Positions 49,677 through 61,800 of a DNA stretch of 64,000 bases are shown here, piece after piece. Source of the DNA: Archilochus colubris (Eukaryota > Chordata > Aves > Apodiformes > Trochilidae); contig CM041090.1 of the NCBI GenBank assembly GCA_023079485.1, positions 12,473,403-12,537,402 of the forward strand, in the 5' to 3' direction. The position numbers were made by a program, and so were the translations under genes. Under the pieces are notes generated by a model that was not told the DNA's origin, ran no database searches, and worked only from the letters and a program-made list of their open reading frames with translations. How positions within the stretch are numbered: position 1 is the first letter of the stretch; the number at the start of each line of letters is the position of its first letter.

Positions 49677-50609
49677 CCTGGTTGCTTCCTTATCTGGGAG
49701 CCTTTTCAAGGGAAATTTCCAATTGTTTTGTAAAAACTTTTCTATGAGTACACTTAAAAGCGGATCAGTTATTCATGGCACAACCTCATCCAAATACTAA
49801 AAAAAAGTACATTACAAACCCATTTTTGTACATATTTACATTTCACCTGAATCAAACTGAGTATTTGATAGTGCTTTGAGACCCAGCTCTGGGGACACGG
49901 TGTTATCCTGCTTAGCAGTGAGAACCCTCAAGAGGATCAGTGGAAGTTAAGTAATGCCATGCAGATCAGCTGGTCATTGCAGAACTTCAGTGACCAAGTC
50001 TTAATTGAGATTTTAGCTCCTAAACATAAAAGCTCTCAATTCTACCTCCACAAACACAATGCTTATATTTCTATCCAGGTGCTAATGATACATGTACAAA
50101 AATGGAGGTTGGCTGGATGTTCTGCCATTTTGAGAAAAATTATTAGAGGGCTATTACTATTTAGTAGTAACTTTCATTCAGAATTTTGGTGTGACTTAAG
50201 TATTCAGTGTTCATTACACACATCTTAATAAAGACTTAGCTAAACTGAGGTGATGAAATCTCTATTAGTATTTCAGCAAAGTCAGATTTTGTTAAGTTCT
50301 AACGAGGAAGCCTGTTACTGTGTACAGGATAAAAAAGTTGTTTGTTCTGCTTGATGCTGCTCTCTCAAAAATGTTTTCTAGCAAGATACAAAACCATGTT
50401 AGGAACATATCAATTCCATATCAATTCCAATGTATTTGTGATGGATCTAACTTATCAGAATATCAACTTTTTATAAATTATTCCAGTTACTGATTGTAAT
50501 AACAGAACTATTTATACTGAATGGAAAAACACTGGAAAAATTGAGGCTCGAGTGGAAGGATGAGGCAGTCATCCAGTGTGTTCTCTGATGTGTCAGCTGT
50601 TGTACTTCT

Positions 50610-50722
50610 CATAGAATCACAAAATACCAGGTTGGAAGAGACCTCAAGGGCTAGATGGCCCTACCTTTCTGGGCAAAAGCATGATCTAAACAAGATGGCC
50701 CAGTACCCTGGATGTGGCTGCC
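50610..50722 (-). mobile_element. CR1 LINE 3' terminal fragment
   Basis: Begins with the complemented 3' terminus catagaatcac, then aggttggaagagacctcaag, then caagatggcccagtaccctg, which fits a CR1 3' UTR read backwards. About 110 bp. Confidence 0.88.
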
Positions 50723-50869
50723 ACGGTGATCTTGTGGTATCAGTTGTTCATTAACTTTATCTTTTTTTCAAGCATGATTACAGGATGTTTTGGGATAAGC
50801 ATGTTTGGTTTTCATGATACCTCAAGGTATGGCAGCTAGGGCAGCATTGCCACTGAAAGCAGCAGCTTC

Positions 50870-50901
50870 ACCTCCCTCCTACCTCCCTCCTACCTCCCTT
50901 C
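50870..50901. repeat. 11-bp tandem repeat ACCTCCCTCCT
   Basis: Two perfect copies and most of a third of the 11-mer, on a C/T-rich strand. Confidence 0.85.
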
Positions 50902-51534
50902 TCTATATTGCACCTAACTTAGGTGGCCCAAACACTGGTGCACTGGACAACGGACTGCACTGGGAAATTCACCCATATTAAAACCAGTGTGGGAAATAAT
51001 AACTGATTAGTCTTTCAGTACTTCCAATTAACCATGCAACTGGAGAAATACCTGTGCTCACTCAAGAATGGGTAACATGGAGGGGGGACCAAGAAAATGG
51101 TGGCAGTGCAAGGCTTCTCTATTTTTTTTTTCCAACCTAAATTGTGGCGTAGTAAACCACCTTAAAACCTGGGTAAGTAAAAGGAAGAACAGGCAACCTC
51201 AGAATACTAAAAATTATTGCAATCTCATTTGTTTGCCAGTAGTTACACTAAGACATACATAATTTGTGAACATGCAGAAATCTGATTTAGAATCTCATTC
51301 TAAATTTAATATAAACTTTTATATATTTATTTTTCTGGACTTTTGGGCCCACTACTACCAATAGTCACCTAGAAAATTAGACCCCAAGATTATTTTCCCA
51401 ATATATTCACAAATGACAGTGGTGCTTGCTGGCCAGCAACTGGGGACAGATTCATTGCGGACATTTCAGTCTGTATAAAATAGGAACCAGAGACAAATTT
51501 CTGTTCAATATGCAGAAATGTGTTGTCTAGGGGA

Positions 51535-51650
51535 AACTGTGGCCTAATGCACTGAACACAGAATGACCTGTCAGCAGTTCTGGTTCTCCTCCCAGCCCTG
51601 CCACTCCTATGTTCTGCGATCTTTAGCAATTCATTAAAAATCCTGTGGGG
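51535..51650 (+). mobile_element. MIR-like (CORE-SINE) remnant
   Basis: The string gttctggttctcctcccagc, then cctgccactcctatg, then a degenerate tgtgatctt/agcaattcatt region resembles the MIR core (a ggttc...cccggctctgccact...tgtgacctt...caagtcactt layout). MIR-type elements are ancient across amniotes. The copy is diverged. Confidence 0.5.
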
Positions 51651-54600
51651 TATGGTGCTGTTGAACAAGAGCTTGCACTCTGGGTGAAGAGATTTCAGCT
51701 GAGACACTGTGGTCAGTTGTATGTAGACTTTTGATTAATTTCAGGGCACAGCTGGGAGGTCAGCTTCAACCTACTACTCCAAGGAGTAAAAGCAAACATG
51801 GGTTTTTTTGCAGTAAAATGAACATGAAGCTTTTATACAACCACTTTATATGTTCAGCAATGAGGAAGTAGGTTCCTACATCACTCAGCTTCCATGGGAG
51901 TACAATACTTACTCCACCCTAATTTCTCTCACTTCTAGAAATGAGAATGGGAATAACACTGTGTCTTTAAAGGTGCCTCAGAGATTCAAACAGATATGTA
52001 ACTCACTCAAGCTTTCCTGTTAAAACAGAAGCAGAAAGGAATCAGAAATGGATATGCAAGGTCTGAGTTGAGTGTTAGCTCTGGCACAAGTAAACGCTAC
52101 ACATGGTCTTTGCTTGAGAAAATTAATTGCATGGTACCAGAACTGCAAAGAGAGAACTTACCTTGCACCATTTCACGTGCCTGGTGGGACCAGTGTTTTC
52201 TTCCACTATGCTTATCCCTGCCATTGTACTGAAATAATTTAATTTAATAAAGAGGGCTTTCTGTGTTGTCCTTGTTTCTTTTCTTAAAAATGGGCTTGTG
52301 CTGCAGACCAGTGTGACAACTAAGCTGCATGTGCTGTTATTTCTAGGACCTACACAGAATTGTCCTTAATTATCCAATGGCATGATTATACCATCAACCA
52401 AATTCAATTATATTGTTATATATGCCTGCTGCCTTCTGTAGAAAAACTTTAACTCAGGGAAGGACAGCAACAATTTAAAATAGCCAAATAAAGCAGTTTA
52501 AAAACCAAGCATCCAGTGAAGAAGGTTTTCTGGTATTTATACTGGGTGTTTCTATTGCTCTTTCTTTACCTCTTTACTACAAGGCAAATTAATCTTTTTG
52601 TTTGGGGTTGGTTAATTTGTTTGGGTTTTATTTGTTTTAAAATAAAATACCCACTGTCATTCTTCTTAATAAATAGAGAATATTAACATTATTTTTGAAT
52701 TGTAATGTACTTCAGATCAGGGCTATATTTAATTCCAAGTGTCTAAAAGATTTTTCTTTTGCCCGAGAAGGTCTTGAAAGAAGAAGTGCTCTTGCTTATT
52801 TCCCTGATCCAAGCTCATCATGTATAACCCTAGAAACCCACTGCATCTCTAAAGAGATACATCACTAGACTAGGATGTACCTCTGGTTTAGTGACTGGTT
52901 TAGACCAGACACCCAACTTTCAGATGGTTAAATGAACCCTACTTTACGAGTGCTTTCCAAAGCATTAAAAACTGATCAGTCTAGCAGATTGCTATAATAC
53001 TCTAGGGTGTCTCAGATCCTGAATTGCTGTGATGTCTCTCAGCTGAGAAATAAAACAAGGTCCTGATTAGCAGTGTTTATTAAAAGCCCTGTGGCACTTT
53101 TTGCCCAAGCTGACTGTAGATGGGTAATCACATCCATGGTTACATAAGGAATATAAACATTTCACGGCGTTATAAACTCTCCTGCTGTAAAGCATAAGCC
53201 ACCCACTAACTGCCTGATTTTAGGAAGAACCCTCTCTATTACATAAGTGTTCAGTATGGGGGTTTCTTGCACCTGCCTCTGAAGCATCTGGTACTTGTCA
53301 CCTTCAAAAACAGGATTCAAGACTCGATGGACAACTAATTTGAGCCAATCTGGCAATTTTTATGTAACCAAAGGCTCTTTGTGACAGGAGGACGTGGCAT
53401 GGTTCGTGATGATGTATCTACCGAGTTCCCAAAGCTATTTAAAATATGTATTGTATGTTCCTCCTTAAAAGTTCATTTTTAAGCTGCTTGATACAAGGTA
53501 ATATTGTAGGAATCGTTATACAAATGTGCAAACGAGTGGGACTGTATTCATATGTGTGATTGTGGGTGACTTTTAAGTACATTGCTGTTCATGAAGAAGC
53601 AACGAATTGCTGGCAGAGAAAGTGGGAGTACTATTACATAAGTTGGAGCTATCCAGGATATCTTTAACTTGTTCTCATGTGCTTTGTGCATTTTCCATTT
53701 CTCTGCAGAAAAGACAGAACAGGTGTAACTATTTAACATCAGCCCTTTCTCACCTTAGATTTTACTTCTCCTTTAGCTATGTGGACTCTTGGTTGCTCTC
53801 ACAGCAGACCACACAAATGCAACCAGAATGCTTGTGAAAGAATTGACACAAGGGATCTGTATCAGGGCATTTTATCATTTACAGGAAGAAAAATTGTAGA
53901 TACCTTCTGTTGAAGCAACACCTTTGATTGCAAAGCATTCTTCCAATCCTAGGGGGGAAACCTGTTATTTTTCATGAGCATGTATTCGGCTCTGGGTGAT
54001 AAATGTTAATGTTTAAATAAAAGTATTTTCTTTGTAGCCCATATTTAAATCACACTAAGAATTAAGCACATGCATAAATCTAAGCATGTTCTTGACTGTT
54101 TTTCGTCTTGAGGATAGTGTAACTTGCTGCCTGTATTAAAACATGTCTAAGCTTTTCCTAAACAAAAGTCTCGTAGTGTGGAGCAACACAGCAAAACATT
54201 TTATTGTGGGACATTAACAATACCATATTTAATAGAAACTTAATGCTCTTTAAATAAAAATTTGGCAGCATTAGATGCTTTATAAGTGTTCCTTGGTAAG
54301 GATATTTAATATTTTAAACCTCAGATTAATGTGAAGCTCTCCAACCAATAGACTTGGTGAAAAGCTCTCCAAACATTTTCATCCACCGCTGTGGCTTCCA
54401 AATGTATCGGCTCTTTGTCTTTTTCCTGCTTGTACTGATGGCAACTGTCACTGAGTCACACAGCTTGCTTTGGGCCTGCAGCCAAGCTGATTACAACAAC
54501 AACTTGTGAACCATAAAAAGGTAGTCTCAGATCTCCAAGAGAACTAAATTGTTAGGAAAAAGAACACACTAGATCCATCTGAACATGAGTGGACTCGAGA

Positions 54601-56654
54601 AGTATTTTTGCATCATTCTTCCTACTTTCTCAAGAAAGTAATTGGTTATCAGTGGTGAAATAAATTCTTTTGAGACATCATAGGCAGCTACAAATGAAAA
54701 AGATGTTGATGCTGTCTGTAGTCTATCAGGTGTTAAGGCAGTACCTCTTAGTGCAAAGTTCACGGACACAAAGATTTAGGGGTGAACGCACAATAAAATT
54801 TTCTTATTTACTTTCAGTGTATATCACTGATTTTCTCAGTAAAACAACTGCTCAGCAGCTGTATAGGAATATTTGACATCTCCAGGGTGCAAACAATAAA
54901 ACTGATTTCTATATACAGTGACATTTACAAAGGTGAACTTTATGCAGTTGATGGTAAACACACCAATTAAGAAAGAACGAAGCTGTTGTCTTTTGGGTGG
55001 CCCTGGAAAGCACTCTTATTAAAATAATATCACAGCCTTTTTGGATGACTGGTGAAAAAGCTTTCTCCTTGTCTTCTAAACCACAGTATGGTTTGCATAA
55101 ATGATTTTGGAGTGGTGAAACACTTCTATTTAAAAAATGAGTTTTGCATTAGATAAGCTACAAATATTCTATAGAGTAATAAGGAGCAAGAGATTAATTT
55201 GACATACGTGGCTCTACTGATGTGAGCTCCTACATTACATAAATTTCCTTCTTTGTGGTGGGACAGCCTACCTTGTTTCCCTTCCATATGCCAAGTGGGA
55301 AGCTGAGCTGTTACTTCATTCCCGAACTGGGAGAAGAGATCCTAAGTTCCAACTTAAATCTGCTATCTTAAATAGGTATGTTCCACCTTGATGTGTTTAT
55401 AGTCCACCATGATATCAGTCCTTGTGCTCTAGATGAACCAGACCGCAATGTTCCATTTTCCTCCCATGACAGGCTCTCCATTTGAACAGCCCATCTCTGC
55501 AACTGCTTTAGCTTGAATTTAGCTTTCATGGACATGAAACACTGGAACTGTGCAGAATATTTCATATAAGGTATTGCCAAGGCTCTGCACTAATGGTATT
55601 AATCCTCCCATATCTCTGATAAAGCTTATGAATGCATTTCTCTTTTTCGTTGTTCTTAGCAGACTGGTGTATTGAATAGCTTTGATTCCAGGTAATGTAT
55701 ATATGCCATTCTCCTCCTGAGCTGTGTGTAGCTGAGGAGCTCTGATTTTATAGTAAACTTCTGTTCTTGGTTTCTAAATGCTTGATTTGGCCCTTGAATT
55801 TAACTTCATTTCTGTTACTCCAGTCCTCAGTTATCCATTTCTTTTGTCGTGTGATATCCTCCCGTCATATGATCACTTTGCTTTCTCAGTCCCTCTTGTA
55901 ACCACAGATATTTTCTGTGACACTTACATCTGTCCAGCAGCGGATGAGACTGATCCCAAGAGCTGTGCTTGAGGAACTCCTGTAGCTGCCTCTCTCCAAC
56001 AAGATGCTCTCCTTTCAACATTCGTTGAGAAACATCTGAAGTTTGTGAGGAGACAAGTAGGTTGCTGCTCCTGCATAGAATTTTAAATGAAATATTAAAA
56101 TGAAATTTGTAAACGGAAGATCTAGAGACAAGACTACTGATTTTTAATTTTATTTTTTTTTTGTCAAGGAGATTAGTTCTCACTTAAGACCATAAAGACA
56201 TTTCAGTCCTTCAAAATTACCCTTGCCCCCCTCCATTGCTAACATCTGTAGCTGGTTCACTAGTTTATATGAGAGCATTTTAACAACTTCATAACAATTA
56301 AGGTCAAATAACATTATTAATATCCCTATGAAGTACAAAGAAGTATAATCTCATTTTGATGCTTTACAATTCAGATTAGAAGGCATCAGAAAACTTACAG
56401 CTTTTCTCCCCTTTCATCCAAGTTTGAACCAAAACTATGAAAGCAAAAGTAAAAGCCTTTGTGAGAGATCCAGAAATTCACACAGATCTTGGAATGGTAA
56501 AGCAGAAACCATACTTACTATTTCAGTTTAATCTGCAAATCACAAAGCTGCATCAGAACTAGCAACAATTTATACAATTCTTTACAGTTTTGGTATACAA
56601 GGCAAGACATAAAGACTAAACTAACACCTACTATCTGCTTTTTCTCATTTCTTA

Positions 56655-56760
56655 CATTGTAAACTGTGTGAGGTAGGGCTAGTTTTCAGATAATTCTGTT
56701 TCCATAGTGCTTAGAAAAATAGGCTCTTAGTTGGCACTAGTGTAGGAAACACAATTTCTA
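56655..56760 (+). mobile_element. ancient interspersed-repeat tail (possible)
   Basis: The order cattgtaaactgtgtgaggt, agggctag, catagtgcttag, ggcactagtgtagg follows the layout of the old amniote element tail with 'attgtaaactctttggggca...gcgcctagca...ggcactac'. Diverged, no family assigned. Confidence 0.35.
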
Positions 56761-57439
56761 AAGAAGTATGGACAAAACCTGCCCTGTTGTCAATGAATCA
56801 TGGATAATAGTAATGCTTTACATATTTCATCTTAGCCTCTTCATTTTGTAAATTTTAAAAAAATAATCTTCCACTGTAATAACAAATAACATATATTTGC
56901 TGTACAAAGAGAAGTGTTCAGTTAATGTAATGACTAAATCCAATTTACAAATACACAAAAATTTAGTCAGGTTTCAGAAGCTATTTTTAATTCTTTCTGT
57001 TGTATACACAAGCTGCAACATGTATAACATTCCTACATCTCTGATCTGTATAGGAGGCGAAGAGGATTTAAAATCCTATTCTTGATTTTCTGAGATTGAT
57101 TAAAATGCTTCAGCACAGCTGAATCGTGCAGGTGTAAATTGTCTGTGTGTGGGAGGAAGAGACAGAATTGCTTCTCTGCAGCCTGATCTGACTTACACTA
57201 CAGCAAACAGCATTTCTTCTTTACAAAATGTGTGGTAGTCAAGAAGCATCCTGCTTCTCTTGTGATCTGGGGTACTGACAGAGTGTTTCCAGTTATTCAT
57301 TTTAGATGGGAAATGCAGACAAGGACAATGCAGAACACATGGCTGGAAATGTGCTTTGGGTTTTTGGTGGAATTCTTCCATCACTAAATCAATCTTTTCC
57401 TAAACGCCTGTGAAGTGCCCTTGTTTTTTAGCTGTCTTT

Positions 57440-57530
57440 CATAAACACACGCACTCATTCACAGGCATTCAAGCACGTATAGCCAGGCATACATACATGT
57501 GTGTGCACAGACATGCATATAGATGCATCA
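57440..57530. repeat. degenerate CA/TG alternating block
   Basis: Purine-pyrimidine alternation with short pieces such as cacacgcac, catacatacatgtgtgtgca and gacatgcatatag. It is an interrupted (CA)n repeat. Confidence 0.75.
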
Positions 57531-57879
57531 ACACATAACTCAGTTGACCCTGAAAAGTGAAGCATTTATAAATTAGCAAACATTTGAAGCTATTTTTCTT
57601 CCATGTTTTTTCAGCTACTTGGGAAGCTTTGATGCTGCTGGTGTTCTAGTGTCTACAGGGTTCAAAGATCTGAACTTCATTGTTCTAGCAAGCAAATATG
57701 CACGAAGAGAGGAATAATCCAGTGAAGACTGGAAGTCCAATACTGTTTGCAGACTGAAATGGGAGGCACCTACAACTATTACCTGTCCATTGCCTGGAGA
57801 TGAATAGGGAGATTAAACTCTAATTGAGGCACTTGGATCACATGCCTGAAGAGATGTGTTGTATATTGTATCTGGCTGT

Positions 57880-57975
57880 GATTTGCCCAAGGTTGTACTG
57901 AGTCTCTGGAGTGAGAGCATGAATTGATTCCAGATCTCTTGATTTCAGTCTAGTATGTTAACCACACATTATTCT
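57880..57975 (-). mobile_element. MIR-like (CORE-SINE) remnant, antisense
   Basis: Reads gtgatttgcccaaggttg, then gagagcatgaattgattcca, gatctcttgatttcag and tatgttaaccacac. This follows the complemented MIR consensus (gtgacttgcccaaggtcaca...aacccaggtct...cttaaccact) in order and spacing. Better preserved than the copy near 51.5 kb. Confidence 0.62.
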
Positions 57976-58623
57976 TCTATGGTTGCTAGAAAATATATAC
58001 ATGAGAATGCTGTGTAGCTGAGATTGCTGGGAACTGGTACTTGGCTTGACTGACTAGGAATCAATGTAGAACAAAAGAGAATGCATACTGAAAATGAATT
58101 GGTAAAGCATTTTGAAAAATTAAGAAATTTTTAATCCTCAAGAGTGAATGGAAGAGAAAAATTTTCATGGAAGTCAATGGAGAGAGCAGCTGATTGACAT
58201 ATATTTTATAGACAACTCAAATCCACCTAGTGTGAAAGAGCAATTGGTAATGTAAAAGCAAAAAAACTTGTGTTTTTTGAGTCACTTGACTAGAAAGAAA
58301 CTTGCTGTTTACAGGAGACAGACAAGATGGGGAGCTGCAAAGGGGTATCCAATGGAAAATGCATATTGAGGATGTTCTTTGGACTCCTGTCTTTTCGGAC
58401 TCATGTCAATGAAGTCTTGAGATATAATTTCTTTGCTGAAACATCCTCCTGAATGAATCTAGTAATTACATCTATTCAACTTTAGGAATGAAGAGGAGCC
58501 AAGCAAAACAGTCATTCAGGACACTTGTCTCTTACGTCCCCTGATCTCCTGAAACAATCAGAAAGATTTTGCTGTGGTGTATTTCATAGCGTAATTAACG
58601 GTTTTGATAGGATAACTGGTATT

Positions 58624-58838
58624 CATAGAATCATTATCATAGAATGGTTTGGGTTGGAAGAGACATTAAAAATCATCTAGTTCTATCCCCCTGCCATGGG
58701 CAGGGACACCTCCCAATAAACCAGGTTGCTCAAGGCCCCATCCAACCTGGCCTTGAACATTCCCAGGGAGGAGGCAGCCACAGCTTCCGTGGCCAAGCTG
58801 TCTCACCACCTTCACAGGAAAGAATTTTTTCTTAATGT
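58624..58838 (-). mobile_element. CR1 LINE 3' terminal fragment
   Basis: A textbook CR1 3' end in antisense: catagaatcattatcataga, atggtttgggttggaagaga, gccatgggcagggacacctc, caggttgctcaaggccccat, ccaacctggccttgaacatt, ending near ttcacaggaaagaatttttt. About 215 bp and relatively well preserved. Confidence 0.96.
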
Positions 58839-61800
58839 ATTTGTTTAAAAAGTTTTTTAAAGTCCAGGCACTGACAAACCAGAACAAAGACGTTGTAATG
58901 AAACAGAGCAATTTTCTTGGTCTGGTGCTAAATCTCTTACTTAATACATATAGGCTTTCAAAGATCAGCTGCTGTATTTTGCAGTGGAGAAATTGGATAC
59001 AATCCCTAGATAGAGGTTTTTGCTGGATTTTTTGCTTATTTTTAGCATTTATGTAGTTAACTTTTACTGTAACAGTCAATGTGGACTTTTGGGCAATAAT
59101 TGTGCATGACCTGCTATTCCAATATATACTTTCAAGTGCTATGTCATATGAATCCCAGGAATTTTCTGTCCTCCACCATATTACTTTTCTAACAAATGTT
59201 ACAGGTAGTCAAACTGCCAAATACAGATGTTTACATGTATATTTTCAATTTAGCTTTTTGAAATGTTATTATGTTTTGTATGGCTTAAAGAAAGGTTTGG
59301 GATCCAATTTTTGCCTGGTATGAGAATGTAAAATTATATTACTGGAGAAACATTAGCTTATGGTAGCCATAACTGTATCTGAAATGTAAAGAAAACATAT
59401 TTTCCAGAAAATATGCTCTTCAGTATCTTCTTCTGCCAACCCAGCAGTGCAAAGGACAACTCTGGAGGGAGGATATTGTTACTGTGGGTATACAGTTTTG
59501 CAATCATTTGCCAACAAAACAGTCTCTTGATCTCATGATTTAGTTGTCAGCTAAAGGCTGTCCTGGAGTGATCTGACCTCAGGACCACCAACATCAGGAC
59601 TTGAGGAATGAGAAAGAAGCAGCCTCTTGCCATTACAAATGCTCTGACCATTTTAACCGCATTCAGCTAGATTGAGCTGGTTTTGCTTTGTCCTTTAATC
59701 TTTCAACAACTCTTTTTCTTCCTCTAAGAGTATCTGTGCTGTTGGGTTTTATCTTATTTTCCATTAGTAATAGAGTCATAATCAATGGCTTTCAGGATTG
59801 GTGAGCAGCTGACATTTGCTTTGGGATTACCCCAAGCTGTCAGACCATTACCATCTCCTGTGTTGGCCATGACCTCATTTCACTGCTAATATATATGCTA
59901 GCTACTGTATGGTGATTACTTATATTAAATGAAACACATGGAAGAAGCTTTGCCAGCATCTTAATGAATCTTCTGTGAGTGATTCTCTTGTGGTTTAGCT
60001 GCCTTGCTGTTGCTCCCATATCTTTAAGTTTCAAATCTACCACTTAGTTTTCCACAGACTTTTGTCATTTGCTCACAGATAAGGCAAAGTCTAAGAGCTG
60101 TTCCATGCTATTGCTCTCCAAGTCCCATGAAGATTTTTCAAACACAGCAGACAACAGCAAATTTCTTAGGGAAATAAAGCTACTGTAAATGAAAAAAATC
60201 AGATGCCAAAAATGCTGATGTGATATACATTTATGATTAAAATGCTCTCATGGGAAACACACAGTATATGCTGCTCTCAAATCATTGAAGGATTTGCTAA
60301 AGAAGTCACCCTGCTATTCTTAGAAACAATTCAGAGAACATTTCGTTTGCTATATGGTCACAAATAAATCCTCCTTCATCTCAGGACCCAGAGACTCAGA
60401 AACCCTTACTGTGCCACTCTTGGATTGATCAGGACACTCTATTCCATGGTTCTGGATGAATCATTGAACCTTTTTGAGCAAGATTATTACTATCACATAA
60501 CTATCAGCCTGATAATAGAAATGAGCTCTTCTTATTGCTGACTGAATAATCACCAGCTGAAAAAAGCAGTAGCTGGCATCAGGCAATACACAAAAGGCAG
60601 AGAGAGTCAATATTCATGAGCCAATAGGATGAGAAACTGAGCTGAGTATTCTTCTCTAGCTTCAAGTAATTCTCTTTATATTTAATATTACATGAAATAC
60701 TTATCACATTATATTAAATAAGCATATAGTGGAGGCTCTTTATATAAACTTGGTTCTCAGCCTGCATCTTACAAAGTGTGATCATCATTTAAAGGAAAAT
60801 CAAGATCACGTTGTCTGCAAAAAGTGCTTTCAGGAGAGATCCCATTTACAGGATATGATTTCTACTCCTGTTTATATCTGCTTGAAAGCTCTGTTTCAGG
60901 ATTTCAAAATTGTCCCTGACTTGGCTTCACACTTTCCTGATTTCACATCCCATTTCCCAATTTTAGTTTTTTTCACCCTCCTCTTTTTCTGAATCATTCC
61001 TCCAGATGTACTACACATCCTTTCTCTTGAACAGATGTGTCCAGTAACTCTTACATGGAAAATTGAACTGGTGAAAATTGGAGTAATTCTTTTACAAAAG
61101 CTAGAAAATGTTGTATTTTGTATGTACAAAATGTTGAAAACAATTTCACTGAAGATCTTACTTTCTACTTTAATCTTTCCCTGCAATCTATTAGTGATTT
61201 AGTATACTGAGTATGATATATAAGTCTGCTGGGTTTGTAGTGCAAAAATCCATGAATAAGCAAGTTCTTAACTATCAGAAAGAGGAAGGATGTCTTCACA
61301 GAGAACAGAAATGTTCACTGAGGCTGGCAGATCCACTAACAGTCCCTTGGACTTCCATCAGACTACTTGCATAAGAAAACCTTCTCCAGGAAAGCCAGGC
61401 AATCATACAGTGCAGACTATTCCTATGAGGCATCTGCTTGGGGTTTATTTTACCACTTCCATGTTGTGCTATTTTGGCATGACCATTATTAGGCTTTTTG
61501 AGGTCTGAAACAGCCCTACAATAAAATGCTGTTTTTTTAGTATAGTTATAAAACACTCCCAGCATGAAGTCCATCACTCCCTCCTCATACACCACAAGTT
61601 AGGAAATGGTGTGGGATTACATGTGCCTGTTGTTTGCCTGTTGCTATTTTCTTAGAGCCATTTGTAATTTTTTTTCACTTTGTTTCCTTTTTGTTGTTGT
61701 TGTTTGATTTTTCTTTTAATTTCCAATCCCTTTATTTTCCATAGAGGAGGATGAGCTTCTAAACTACAAAAAGCTATTCAAGATATATGAAAAAGAGGCA

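Noticed and set aside
60440..60490. MIR-like phrase (gaatcattgaacctttttga)
   Set aside because: Match limited to one short segment; the core region does not align.
60729..60992. + strand ORF with Cys/His spacing (CDHHLKENQDHVVCKKC) hinting at a zinc finger
   Set aside because: Only a loose Cys/His pattern, no tandem finger, no linker and no exon context.
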